NCBI GenBank assembly: GCA_030765065.1
Contig: CM060990.1
Coordinates: 418,819,198 to 418,883,197, forward strand
DNA length: 64,000 nt
Reading direction: 5' to 3'
From: Deroplatys truncata
Taxonomy: Eukaryota; Arthropoda; Insecta; Mantodea; Mantidae
The position numbers and the translations under genes were made by a program. Below, one piece after another: positions 1-11,123 of this stretch (its first letter is position 1; the number at the start of each line of letters is the position of its first letter). The notes beneath the pieces are model-generated. The model worked only from the letters and a program-made list of their open reading frames with translations. It did no database searches and was not told the DNA's origin.

Positions 1-490
1 ACTACTTTAAACACACAACACTATATGCACTAAATAAAACTTAATCCGAAAGCTGCAAGCCACCAGGATGTATGTTACAGCTTTCTTTAAGAGCAACAGA
101 CTGAACTAAACAGATACCCCGTATAGGAAGGAATACATCCAGACAAAACCTATTTACAAAACCAAACAATGCTTTAAAATGGTTGAGGAAAAACAATTTA
201 TGAGGGTTAAAGGACTGAAAGTAATGAGCACCCTCTGTTAAGTGATTTATTACTATGTTCTATTAAAGGTCGCAGCATAGCCACGGCCGGCAGGCTGGCT
301 CATACGCCTTTGCTATTCTCGAGATTCAGCTGCAGCACGTATGGTCGTAGACCATGCTGTATTCAAATGGAGAGTTCGTTCAATTTCCAAGACGTATCGA
401 CCATTAACACTAAAGGAGTACTTTCATACTATATGTTGCAAAAAAAAACATTCTTTGGCGCATACGCCTCTGCTATTCTAAAGGCCTTAA
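1..490. other. No gene seen; one imperfect direct repeat
   Basis: AT-rich non-coding sequence. A 23-base motif (CATACGCCT, then TGCTATTCT) occurs at about 297-319 and again at about 458-480, possibly an old duplication. No other structure is visible. Confidence 0.6.
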
Positions 491-877
491 TTTTTCCATG
501 AAAAAGTCCTTTTAATGACAATATAATGTAAAACTGAAGTAAATTATACTTTTTACTCTCAAAGAGGACACATCTACTAGTCATCTAATAAACTGTCCAA
601 TCTCCATTCTTGTCCAATACCTGATTTAGCCGCTTAGATGCTGGAAGAACTCTTAACTCTAAACGCATATATGTTCCCACGTTTCCTGACAGTGTTCCCA
701 GAAGGCGATGAGTGACTCAGTGCCTACGCGGCTAAATCAGGTATTGGATAAGAATGGGGATTGGGCGGATTATTAAAGTAATGTCTAGTAAATGTGTCCT
801 ATTTGAGAGTAAAAAGTATGTATAATGCATTTCAGTTTTACATTATGTTGCCATTAAAATATTTTTTCATGGAGAAA
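491..877. mobile_element. Foldback MITE with arms of about 145 bp
   Basis: The left arm (491-633) is the approximate reverse complement of the right arm (728-877). Both begin TCCATGAAAAA, continue through TTTTACTCTCAAA and end at CTGATTTAGCCGC. A spacer of about 95 bp separates them. There is no coding sequence. Long near-palindromes of this size are typical of miniature inverted-repeat or foldback DNA transposons. A target duplication was not resolved, so the superfamily is unknown. A transcript would fold into a long hairpin. Confidence 0.75.
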
Positions 878-2012
878 TTGCGCAAAACAGGGTTTTATTT
901 AGTTATATATTTAAACATGTTTATAACATGTAAGTGAAGATGAGTAAAGCTATTACTCAAAGTTTATGTATTCATATGTGGATAATCTAGAATTGCGCAC
1001 GTAAAACAGCATGCCACTGCATGCGCAAAAAGGTATACACATACACGCACCTCCTCCTTGCTACACATACTCACCTGTGAAGGCCAGTAAAATGCCTCCC
1101 AAAGCTGCGGGGACGGCATTAATGGAAGCGAGTGTACCTTGCTCATTCCCCTGAAATTGATGTACACGAACAAACATTTAAATGAAATATAGTATTTTGG
1201 ACACACAAGATTTTTTAACGCTAGTACATACCTCAAAACGACCGATGAAAAGTAAAATTGCAAATATCACCCAATGGCTAGTCAGCATACATGAAAATCA
1301 AGAAAGGAACAATTTACTGCGTTAAGTATAACATAGGAGTAGCTGAAGGAACCACTTTTTGCAAAAATTCAATATTACTGTATCGTGAAAGTAAATCTTT
1401 TGATATTGACGTTCGGTTACATTCATATATACAGAAAAGTTTTGTTTCCGCTTTAAACATGGCTCAGTGACGTACACTACTAATTAGAGCTGTCAAGTAC
1501 AAATATTTTACTTGTTCGCTTCATATGGTACATAATGGGATCGTTCGTCTAATCGAGCCCAACTCGTTCGATAAGAAGCAACGAGTATACCGAACTATGG
1601 ATGAGTTTCTACTAAATATGCTCTCTCGTGGGAAATGCACATTCTCGTACTCTGGAGTATTCACTTGTTCGACAGTTCACACTATAGCGCTGTTGTCACG
1701 CGTATTGCTTCAGTGCGTTAGGGTACATGAATAACAATAGCATATGCCATGTTGCTGCGTTTTCAACTTTGTTTCTACTACTGCCATACGATCAAAATTT
1801 CTTTCACTGTATTATGATACACAAATTCCATTTTGTCACGTTTTCTTCCGTCATTGCCCCTGAGCAAAACATTAAAATATGATACAGAATTAATAAAATA
1901 CAAGCTTTATATAAAATCTCATTTACAATTTCTGCGAGTGGAAAACGCAACTCTGAGCTAAGTGCATAACGTTTAGTTAAACAATCATTACAAATTACTT
2001 ATAATTAGGGCT
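878..2012. other. Unannotated flank, possible intron of a host gene
   Basis: No transposon signature is seen. It holds one candidate exon (1075-1150, minus strand). The rest is AT-rich and without recognisable content. Confidence 0.4.
1075..1150 (-). CDS. Candidate 76-bp internal exon of an unidentified host gene
   Basis: On the minus strand this segment follows an acceptor-like TTTCAG (ending at 1151) and is followed by a perfect donor context, CACAG then GTGAGT (1074-1069). It reads 25 codons plus one base without a stop. The translation starts GNEQGTLASINAVPAALGG and continues into a hydrophobic, glycine- and alanine-rich stretch like a transporter membrane segment. No family was recognised. 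This is inference from splice signals and residue composition. Other frames of the same DNA are also open, so chance is possible. Confidence 0.33.
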
Positions 2013-2626
2013 ACCAGATGAAACCCCCAGGGGCTCACGGGTACGGGTGTTGGCGTACCCGGGGGTTCCCGAGCCACTCATCGCCATATTCATCCCTTCA
2101 TCCCCATCCGGTCGAGGTGGGTTCTTCTCGTGACCGGGGGACACAAGGTAGGCTCTCGTGCGTTCTTTGCATTACATTCATACCGCACCTCACCATCGTT
2201 TCTTTCTTCTCTTCTACTTCTGCACATTTCGCTCCACGTCCATTCATTTACGCCTCTCTTTTTCTTCCTCGCCGGCCTACCTTGCGTGCGAAACGCCCAC
2301 ACAGTTTTATTTCTTTAACATTTTATTTTAATCCTCCGTGGACACAGCTTAACGGATACCCGCGCACTAGGTGCGCAGCTGGGTGAGTGGGTAATGGCGT
2401 CATACCTACCATACGGGGTCGTCATGTAGGGTATGTGTTCGTATCCGCTGTTCAACTGCAGTCCCGCGGGGGGGGGGCCAATGCATGAGCTGACGACTTC
2501 CGACGGCCATTGGGTCCCTCTGTCTATGTTCTGGGAGGTGTGAAGCTGGGGTGAGCTAGGTATAGATAGGCCACTCACCCAAGCCGGGGTAACGCCCGGG
2601 AAGTCAGAGCCCGAGGTCGGAGACGG

Positions 2627-3951
2627 TTGCAATGGTGGAGGATTTATTTCGCTATGGAGCACCCTTTCTCCATTATTACTAACAAGCGCCGAAAAGTATT
2701 TTCAACAGAAGTAGCACCGCCAACATCTGGTTGTTACTTAGTTGTTACACGAACAGAGGAAGGACAATCGTTTGAGAAGGTGAACCCTTTTATAGTACAG
2801 AAAGGCATTGACTCCATTGCTGGTTCGGTTCAGTCCTGCACTCGCCTTCGAAATGGGTCATTATTAGTACACAGCAAGTCCGATCAACAAACTAAGACCT
2901 TGTTGAGCGCTACGCTTCTCCACGGTTATCCCATCCGTGTTGAGAAGCACCGCACCTTGAATTCCTGTCGAGGCGTCTTTACCACCCTTAGCCTCGACAG
3001 TATATCGGCCGAGGACCTAGTCGAATATCTATCAGATCAAAAGGTGACAGCAGTGCATCGGGTGCAGGCCAAACGCGACGGAGTATTTGTACCCACTCGT
3101 ACCCTTTTTATCACATTTGATGGCGTCGATCTGCCCACGAGCATTACAGCAGGGTACGAACGTATTGTGGTGAGGCCCTATATTCCTAGACCTCTGCGTT
3201 GTTTCAAATGCCAACGTTTTGGGCATACGCAAGTCTCCTGTAAGAGTGCCGTTAACCTCTGTGCAACATGTAGCCAGCCCTCACATGAAGGTACCTGTTC
3301 AACAGCCCCCGTCTGCGTTAATTGCAAAGGGTCTCATTCTGCTTCGTTTGCCGACTGTCCGCGGTATTTGGACGAGAAGGCGATCCAGGAGATCCGGGTA
3401 AAAGAGCAACTCTCCTTCGCCGAAGCCCGGAGGCGTTATCATGCGCGCCAAACTTCGCTTTTGCGATCAGGAACATTTAGTTCTGTTGTTGCCTCGGCAG
3501 TACCCACAAAGGATGCAGAGACTCAAACCTGGTTCATGACTGCACTGACCGCCACTACCATCCGGCCGTCCATTCAAGCCACTGTTATAAGGCCATCTAA
3601 AGCTGGTCCAAAGGTTTAGAAGTCTCAAGCCACAGAGAAGAAAATGAAGCAGAAATTTCGTAGGGAAGATTTTTAAAAGACCCTCCGCGTGCGCGCGGGA
3701 AGAAAAGTTCACCTTCTCCTCCTCCTCCTCCTCGAACCTCGCTGTTCCAGGATGCTCCTGGGACAAGCCGCGCTCAGCGGCCCCCTTCACCCGTTGCCAC
3801 CCAGAACCGATTCTCGGCGCTTGAATCGGTTTCTGGTATTGAGCGCGTGGGCCTTCCCTTCGTGGAGCCTATGGAGTCTGACCAACTCCATACAAAAAGC
3901 CCGAGCCAGAAGGTTAAGCACAAAGTTATTTTGTGCCGCCCTTCTAAGTAA
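2627..3951 (+). pseudogene. ORF1 (Gag-like nucleic-acid-binding protein) of the I-like element
   Basis: The protein would coat the element RNA in ribonucleoprotein particles. A 330-residue open stretch (2627-3619) carries three CCHC-type knuckles at about C192-C205 (CFKCQRFGH), C212-C224 and C230-C244. The true start may be the tenth codon (MEHPFS), because the upstream codons look like leader. The frame ends at a TAG at 3617. Related coding sequence continues: after a further TAA and a frameshift near 3680 it is rich in basic residues and proline and contains TQNRFSALE, the usual Gag C-terminal motif of this group. It ends at TAA 3949-3951, 20 bp before ORF2. A premature stop plus a frameshift therefore break it. 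Confidence 0.85.
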
Positions 3952-3971
3952 GAAGTTCATCCCTTTTACTC

Positions 3972-6900
3972 ATGGCTATCCTGACCTGGAATTTACGTGG
4001 TGTCCGATCGCATAGGGCGGAACTGCAACTTTTATTGAGTTCCCATTCACCTATGGTCGTGTGTTTGCAGGAGACTAAGCTTCACCCTCAAGATCCTTTT
4101 GATCTCCGAGGGTATACTCCGGTTCGCTTCGATCTTGAACTGGAGGAGGGTTCTCCTGCTCATGGAGGTGTCATGTTATTAGTGCGCAACGACGTTCATT
4201 TTCAAACTCTCGCTCTTAGTCCGACTTGCAAGCTGTTGCCATTAGACTTCACTTACCCGGTTTTTTCTTTTCTGTTTGCTCTGTATATTCACCTCCATCG
4301 TCTCCCCTCGCTAACGCGGACATTCGAGATCTCCTGTCCGCTCTCCCAACACAATTTCTCCTGTTGGGAGATTTTAATGCCCATCACCCCCTGTGGGGTT
4401 CGCCAAGGGCTTGTGCGAGGGGAACTCTTCTTTCCGACATTTTTGATCAGTTCAACCTCTCCAATCCTCAATACAGGTGAACCTACTTTTATTTCTGACT
4501 CTTCTGGTACTTTCTCTCACTTGGACCTTGCCGTTTGCTCACTCCAGCTTGCTAGTCGTCTGCAATGGGACGTCGTCGCTGACACCTACTCCAGCTACCA
4601 TTGCCCCTGCATCGTTTCTCTGTTGTCTCACCACATTCAGCATTCCAGAGTACCTACCTGGATATTCAGAAAAGCCGACTGGAAAATGTATTCCAGCCTC
4701 GTGCATTTTGCCGACCAGCCCTTCACCAACGTTAACCAAATGGTGCAGCACCTTACGTCTACGTTACTATCTGGCGCCGAGCGGGCCATTCCCCGTTCGT
4801 CCTCTCACCCTCGGCGTACCCCTGTTCCGTGGTGGAACGAGGACTGTCGGGACGCCATTCGTGCTCGTAGAACTGCGCTTATGGTGTTTCGGCGACACCC
4901 TACACTTCATAATTTGGTGACTTTTAAACAATCGCGCGCCAGGGCTCGTCGCATTCTTCAGGATAGCAAGAAGGCATCTTGGACTCGTTTTGCCGAGTCT
5001 TTTAATCGCTTTACGCCTTCATCTGTTGTTTGGGATAAACTTCGTCGCTTCTCAGGTAAAGTGTCGCATTGTACTGTGTCTGGCCTTCAGGTTTCCAATG
5101 CCACCATAGTGGATCCGGCTGCCATTGTTAACATTCTGGGTGCTGCCTTTGAGGCGGTTTCCAGTTCAGACCATTATTCCGCCGGCATTCGCTCACTTAA
5201 AGACCGGCTGGATTCCGCAACATATAATTTTCGGTCTGCTAATAATGAATGTTATAACGAACTTTTCACATTGAGTGAGCTGGAGCACGCTCTTCATTGC
5301 TCTAGGCAATCCGCTCCTGGGCCGGACGGCATTCATGTCCTGATATTACAGAACCTTTCAGCCGACAGTAAACTCTTTCTCTTACAGGTCTATAACCGTA
5401 TTTGGCAAGACGGCTTTTTTCCTTCCGTTTGGCGCGAAGCCACCATTGTCCCTATACTTAAGCATGGGAAGGATCGCCAAATACCTTCCAGCTACCGCCC
5501 TACCTCCCTCACCAGTTGCATTTGCAAGGTGATGGAGCGCATGATCAACGGGCGGTTGACATGGTGGCTTGAGTCTCAGAAACTTCTAGCGAACGCTCAG
5601 TGCGGATTTCGTCGCTATCGCTCTACCGTCGACCACCTGGTGTCCCTGTCGACGCATATTATGAATGGATTTCTGAGAAAGTGTCAAACCGTAGCTGTGT
5701 TTTTTGACCTGGAGAAAGCTTATGACACTTGTTGGAGGGGCGGCATTTTACGTACACTTCACGCATGGAATATCCGCGGTCGTCTTCCCATATTTCTTCG
5801 GGAATTTATGACGGACCGCGTCTTTCGTGTACGTGTGGGCTCGGTTTTATCTAGTCGTTTTATTCAAGAGAACGGAGTACCGCAAGGCTCTGTACTCAGT
5901 GTTACACTTTTTGCAATTGCTATCGACCCCATTGTTGATTGTATTCCACGTGGCATTTCATCGTCCCTTTTTGTTGACGATTTTGCCATTTATTGCAGTT
6001 TACGGCGGACCTGTCTACTCGAACGCCGGCTCCAGAGCTGTATCGACCGTCTCTACGCCTGGAGTAACGCCAACGGCTTTAATTTCTCCGCCGAAAAATC
6101 TGTCTGCATCAATTTCTGGCGCCGGAATGCTTTCCCTCCGCCCTCTCTCCATCTTGGGTCGGAGGTCCTTCCATTTGCAGACGAGGTGAAATTTTTGGGG
6201 TTGACATTTGATCGAAAGCCGAGCTGGACTTCTCACATTTCCTTTTTAAAAGCAAAGTGTGACCGTTCTCTTAATCTTTTACGTGTTTTAAGTGGCACAT
6301 CCTTGGGAGCTGATCGGACCGTCCTTCTACATCTTTATCGCTCTTTGGTCTGATCCAAGCTTGATTACGGGTGCATTGTCTATTCGTCGGCGCGTCCATC
6401 TGTATTACGTCGACTGAATGCCATTCACCATCGTGGCATAAGAGTCGCTACAGGGGCCTTTCCAACCAGCCCTGTACCTAGCCTATATGCTGAAGCTGCA
6501 GAGCCTCCGCTGTCCTTCAGGCGTGAGATGCTCTTGTGCAGCTATGCCTGTCGACTCTCCAGCTTACCTGACCACCCTTCCTTCGCGATATTTTACGAGG
6601 ATTCGCTTGATCGGCAATATTTAGTTAGCTCCTCTGCATTGCTCCCTCCAGGGGTTCGATTTCGTCAACTTCGGCATTTGGACGTTACGCCAGCGCCGGC
6701 CCTTCCAATGGTGGAAACGCGTTTTCCTCCATGGTTGCGCGCTGAGGCCCACTGTCACCTTGGGTTATCGTCGATGCCGAAGAATGAGACCCCTTCTTCA
6801 GTCTTTAGATCAGCGTTTTTAGAACTTCAGTCGCAATTCGGGGACTTTCATTTTATCTTTACTGATGGATCTAAGACTGATGCTGGAGTAGGATGTGCCT

Positions 6901-7653
6901 TTGTTTGTGGTGGGAATAGTTTTACCTTTCGTTTACCGGGGCAATGTTCGATTTTTACCGCCGAACTTTTTAGTATTTATCAATCTGTTTTATACGTTCA
7001 GCGGCGCGACTTGCGGCAGTGTGTTGTTTGTACAGATTCTCTGAGTGCCCTTCAGAGTATTAACGCGCTGTACAGTTACCACCCTCTCGTACAGCGCATA
7101 CACGACCTGCTCCGCTCGCTTGGTGCCGCTGGCATCAGCGTCTCCTTCCTGTGGATTCCAGGTCATGTGGGCATCTCAGGGAACGAGTCTGCCGACGGCG
7201 CTGCCAAATCGCCGATTTTATTACCCAGATTTTTTACTGCTGTTGTTCCCTCGTAAGATTTGTTTGTTATTTTACGTAGCCGCATCCTCTCGCTTTGGAG
7301 GGATGAGTGGACGGCCCTTCGGGGGAACCAGTTACGGGAGGTTAAGCCTCTCCCGTTTGTCTGGGGTACCTCTTCTCGTTCGTGTCGTCGGGAAGAGGTA
7401 CTTTTAGCTCGCTTACGAATCGGACATTGTCTTTTTAGCCATAGATACCTGCTCAGTGGTGACCCCGTACCACTTGAGCAGTGTTCTGCGCCCTTAACGG
7501 TTCGTCACATTTTAGCAGAGTGTCAAGTTTTAGCTCCGTTGCGCGTTCGTGTTGGTCTGCCTGTTGGCCTCCAACGTTTTGGCAGACGACGCGCATGCTG
7601 TAGAATGTCTTTTACGTTTTATCACTGACATTGGTTTTAGACGTCGCATTTGA
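3972..7653 (+). pseudogene. ORF2 polyprotein: AP endonuclease, reverse transcriptase, RNase H, C-terminal zinc finger
   Basis: ORF2 would nick genomic DNA and copy the element RNA by target-primed reverse transcription. The endonuclease starts at TWNLRG and QETKL (residues 5-40). The RT has FFDLEKAYD near residue 579, NGVPQGSVLS and the active site FVDD at about residues 667-670. RNase H has FTDGSK near 6864, TDSLSAL and WIPGHVGISGNESADG. The C-terminal part has LRIGH and LTVRHILAEC. Breaks: TGA at 6351-6353, TAA at 7254-7256, and a frameshift near 7575 after which the frame runs to TGA 7651-7653. Between about 4228 and 4475 the conserved endonuclease residues (LLLGDFNAHHPLWGS) lie in a different frame, so two compensating indels hide inside an apparently open frame. 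Confidence 0.9.
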
Positions 7654-8102
7654 TGCGCTGAGCGCCTTTTAGCTGTTTGATTTTACATTATCTTTTAATG
7701 GGGGCACTCCTCCCCAGTGGACATCTGGCGCTCGTGTCCCTCGCATTCTACAGTTCTTGACAGGTTGTTTTATTCTCTTGTTGACCATGATTTTAGTATG
7801 TAGATCTTAGTATTTGGTCTGTTGTGTTTTTTAGTGTTTTTGACCAAGCATTTTGTGTGTGGTTTTTTAATTTTTTGACTTTTACATTTTATAAGGGCGC
7901 TAATAACCTTAGCAGTTGAGCGCTCTTAAGCCCCATCTCATCATCACCAGATGAAATTTTTGGAACCGAGGACATTCTGAACATAAAACTAGGAAACCAA
8001 TATTGAATAAAACTTGCATGATACAAATATACATATAACATTATTTAATTACTTAAACAGTGTCCATATGCAATAATACAAATATTGAATATTAACACTG
8101 TT

Positions 8103-8185
8103 GACCGAGCGGGATGGCTCAGGCGGCAACGTCTGTGACCCGTATTCGGGAGGTCCCGGGTTTGGTTCCCGGCAAAAAAATTAAA
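8103..8185 (+). mobile_element. tRNA-like SINE head
   Basis: A pol III A-box-like TGGCTCAGGCGG (8115-8126) and a B-box-like GGTTTGGTTCCC (8159-8170) are spaced as in a tRNA, and an A-rich run follows. The element body, if any, is cut short by the minus-strand SINE that follows. It is not a functional tRNA gene. Confidence 0.55.
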
Positions 8186-8189
8186 ATTG

Positions 8190-8440
8190 AGTTTTATTTA
8201 TGGACGCTCTTTAACTACTATGGACCCTAGCTTCCCATTTTATATTGGGCGTGAAAGACTTGAAGTTCTTTTGCGTGCCGTAAATCTACGACACGGGACC
8301 ACCGGCTTTGCTTCCCTTCCTAAGGAAGACATGCTAAGGATTTTAACGTAAAAAAAGATCCATCGCCCTCCGCCGGGTTTGAACCCTCGACCTCGGGAAC
8401 TAGAGGCTAGCATGATAACCACTACACCACGGAGGACGAC
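8190..8440 (-). mobile_element. tRNA-derived SINE, minus strand
   Basis: On the minus strand a tRNA-like head runs from 8440 to about 8364, with A box TGGTGTAGTGG (8429-8419) and B box GGTTCAAACCC (8385-8375). Acceptor-like ends TCCTCCG and CGGAGG pair, but the T-stem is mismatched, so this is a SINE promoter and not a tRNA. An unrelated body of about 160 bp follows and ends near 8190. Confidence 0.65.
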
Positions 8441-8890
8441 ATCGGTTCCCAATCACCGCCCACTCTGACCATGGGTTGTCTCGTGTGGTTTTCCCCTGGT
8501 CGCCTAGGCGAATGCCGGGGTGGTGTATTTACCACGATTTCTCCATTCCTCCATTTCCCGTCATTTCATTTCTCCCTTTCAAGTGTGTTTCCGGGTCCTG
8601 TGGGCAGATGGCGTAAATGCTTGCGAATTGGTAAGATTTCTCCCCGTGAACACCAGGGTGTGCTGTCCCGTCCGTTAAGGTCGCTTCGTCGCCCCATCTC
8701 GGGATTTTTCGCCTCTACTGGTGCGAGGGTATTCAAACTGGAAATATTAGGGACTTTTGAGCGTCTCTGTGTGCCTGTCTGCCTGCGGACGAGACATCCT
8801 ACAGCTCTTTCACCTCATCCCTGCCTCCAGGGCGGATGTAGCCACAATAGATCATGCTGGTCGCAGTGGCGATGTGTCCCCCTCCGATAA
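8441..8890 (+). mobile_element. SINE of the GGCGAATGC-core family
   Basis: It contains the central block CACTCTGACCATGGG, then GTGGTTTTCCCC, then CTAGGCGAATGCCGG, shared with the SINEs at 14.1, 53.6 and 55.7 kb and in weaker form at 26.5 kb. Downstream it is pyrimidine-rich. The head is poorly preserved where it abuts the minus-strand SINE. The long ORF here is a by-product of SINE composition. Confidence 0.6.
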
Positions 8891-9235
8891 TCACATCCTG
8901 CATCTTAACACTTTGTTGTAATAATATTGAGAAAGTATATTAAATATTTAGCTGTTACTGTACTTTTCTGACTTTCCCTTAGGAGTATCAGATATTCTTC
9001 CGCAATCTCCAACGCAACAGCTACACAACATACCTAACATTCTACTCCGTGATGCAACAAACAAATTAGAAATCCCACGTCGAACCACCATAGCGTCAAG
9101 CAGCGAAATGCAACGAACGTAATATACCTAAACCAGAGGTACTGAATACACAAATTACCACCGTTTACATCTGTAGAACAATCGCAATGTTTATTGTTGT
9201 ATATGCAATTACGATTATAATGATCCCGGGAAGGT
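8891..9235. other. Nothing recognised
   Basis: AT-rich sequence with no ORF, repeat or RNA signature that I can support. Confidence 0.5.
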
Positions 9236-9735
9236 TTTCCATTTACTTTCTCTACTACTTACCACAGCAAGTAGAGGAAGAATTGCATTCCATTAACAAA
9301 TTCTATATTGAGATTTCACTCGAAAAAGAAGGTCCGTGTGTGTTCGTGAGCAACACAACTCAAAAAATGAAATGTCGGTTAAATGCCAAACTTGGTATTT
9401 AAGTTCCGTGTCTTCCATAGGTACGACAAGCAGATTTTCAAGAAAATCTCCCCATCACAAACTGTCCTTTACATGGAAAATTATTAGCTATTTTTAAATT
9501 TCTTCTCAAAAATGGATCTAACGATTTTGAATAAAATACTATCTGTTAAGTTGTCTCCATTCTGAATGACTTTTGTATAAAATGCTAACTATAAGAGATG
9601 GACAAAATCTTACTACACAAAAGATATATCGTTAAAGCATGCAATTTATACCAAAGCTGGTTTTTTTGTGTGTAATTAACCATATCGGAAATAAATTTTG
9701 AAATACTTTCTCAGCTGCAAAGCTCTATTCATTTT
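9236..9735 (+). repeat. Repeat family R, copy 1
   Basis: It starts with ACTTTCTCTACTACTTA (about 9244) and continues through GTGTGTGTTCGTGAGCAACA to a hairpin, AAATGCCAA-AC-TTGGTATTT. A conserved stretch of about 350 bp follows that includes TTTCAAGAAAATCTCC and GAATGACTTTTGTATAA. The same order is found at 9.7, 53, 54.4 and 60 kb. No conserved reading frame is visible. Confidence 0.75.
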
Positions 9736-9836
9736 TACTCTACCACGTACACAGTAGGTAAGGAAGGAACATTTCACTCAAAATCCAATAATACATTTTG
9801 AGGCCCCCTGAATAAACAAAAACATTTCTGGAAAAA

Positions 9837-9881
<45 letters not shown>

Positions 9882-10640
9882 CAGCATAGCTAAAAACCGA
9901 AAAGTCGGATAAATACCAAACATGGTATTTAAGTTCAGTATCTTCCAAAAGATGTGACAATAAGGTTTTTATGAAAACCCTCTCACCCAAAACTACCCTC
10001 TACTAGGTACATGTTTCGAAATTTTTGGTCCTCAAAAATGGCTATTAATTAGTTTGATTAAAATACCAATTTTCATGACAAATAAAACGTGTATCTTGAA
10101 TTTTCTGGGAATAGCCGTGAAGTCCTCATTGTTCGGGAGGAATTTTATATAATTTTGTGTAACTGTTAAATGTTGAGCGATAGGCGAAAACGCACTACAC
10201 AAAAATGTAGGTCTCTTTAAAACATTCAATTTATTTCAAGTAGCTTTTTTGTGCCATAAGCCATTTCCGAGATATCCGTTATTCATAGTTCGCAATGTCT
10301 AATGTACTTAGTCATTCTTTAAAAGTCCTGTCGATATTCAGTTGTTTCTCGCGATGTCATGGAAAGAGTATGGAATTTTAAGGCCAGCATACAGCGCTCT
10401 GTTCTTAAACATTTGACTATCGCTGTTCACTTTGTATCTGTAACGAAATGTGTAATTTAGCTATTTCTGTAAAAATTTATCTCTATTAAAATGAAGTAGA
10501 TAAAAAAAATATGCTTTCGTAAGAATAATTTGGATATGCAATAATAAACGATAGAAAGTAGAGAAATTCATGTAAATGTAACATCAGAATATTTTTTAAT
10601 TCAGTGTCTTGAAAACGATAATTCAACGATTTAGTAAAAT
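9736..10640 (+). repeat. Repeat family R, copy 2 (longest single copy)
   Basis: It follows copy 1 directly in the same orientation. It has the CTCTACCACGTA start, an expanded GT run (9839-9879), the hairpin TAAATACCAA / TTGGTATTTA with one mismatch, and a distal half (TTCAGTTGTTTCTCG, TTTTAAGGCCAGCATA, TTTGACTATCGC) shared with the copies at 54.9 and 60.3 kb. No coding sequence is seen. Confidence 0.75.
9839..9879. repeat. (GT)n microsatellite, about 20 units
   Basis: Uninterrupted GT dinucleotides inside family R, at the position where copy 1 has only GTGTGTGTTCGTG. Confidence 0.95.
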
Positions 10641-10659
10641 CCCCAGGACGTCCCCGGAC

Positions 10660-11015
10660 ATCGTCGTTTCTATCGCTCCGCATGTGAGCTATGACCTTCA
10701 GGGGTTACCTCATTCCACCAAGCGATGACTGGGTCCATATCTGAGGTGGAGGCAGCGGGCGGAATCCGTTGCCTCCAATGGTAAGGTGACGAGGATGGCG
10801 GTGGAATGAGGGAAGCTACAGCTTTTACTACAGTGGACTCCGAACCGCCTTGGGGATACTGGGGATACTGCATACGAGCAAGTCAGAGGTGAAGACGTGG
10901 GTGAAGACGTGGATAGAGTCGATTTAAAATCGTCACCTCAGAGTCGGGAATCGAATCCCGGTCCCTCAGCACGAGAGCCGGAAACGAAACCACTGCGCCA
11001 CCTCGGCGTCCACGT
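10660..11015 (-). mobile_element. tRNA-derived SINE, minus strand
   Basis: The head on the minus strand (about 11010 to 10935) carries A-box-like TGGCGCAGTGG and B-box-like GATTCGATTCCC. A body of about 280 bp runs to about 10660 and contains short duplicated phrases (CAGTATCCC, GAAGACGTGG). It belongs to a different lineage from the GGCGAATGC-core SINEs. Confidence 0.6.
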
Positions 11016-11123
11016 CCTCATGCATGTCCGGGTAAACCCTGACGTCTGATAACTATTTAAAATGCAATAAATTAAATAATTATGTTTTAAGCTCAAGAAA
11101 TTACACAGCTACCATTTGAAGTA

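Larger units (their letters stand above)
2024..7945 (+). mobile_element. Full-length I-like non-LTR retrotransposon (decayed)
   Basis: The element is bounded by an exact 11-bp repeat, ACCAGATGAAA, at 2013-2023 and 7946-7956, read as the target-site duplication. The order is a GC-rich 5' leader (2024-2626), ORF1 with three zinc knuckles, a gap of about 20 bp, ORF2 with endonuclease, reverse transcriptase and RNase H, then a 3' UTR ending in a short CTCATCATC tail. The 3' UTR holds a short inverted repeat (GGGCGCTAA near 7893; TTGAGCGC near 7915). RNase H downstream of RT places it in the I group, not Jockey. Both ORFs carry stops and frameshifts, so this copy cannot be active. Confidence 0.9.

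Noticed and set aside
2018..2386. 122-codon plus-strand ORF before ORF1
   Set aside because: It falls in the GC-rich 5' leader of the retrotransposon and shows no motif.
8364..8440. Possible functional tRNA gene on the minus strand
   Set aside because: A and B boxes are present, but the T-stem does not pair and the cloverleaf is poor; a SINE body follows instead of a terminator.
8471..8890. 139-codon plus-strand ORF
   Set aside because: It lies entirely within a SINE; GC and pyrimidine bias keeps several frames open.
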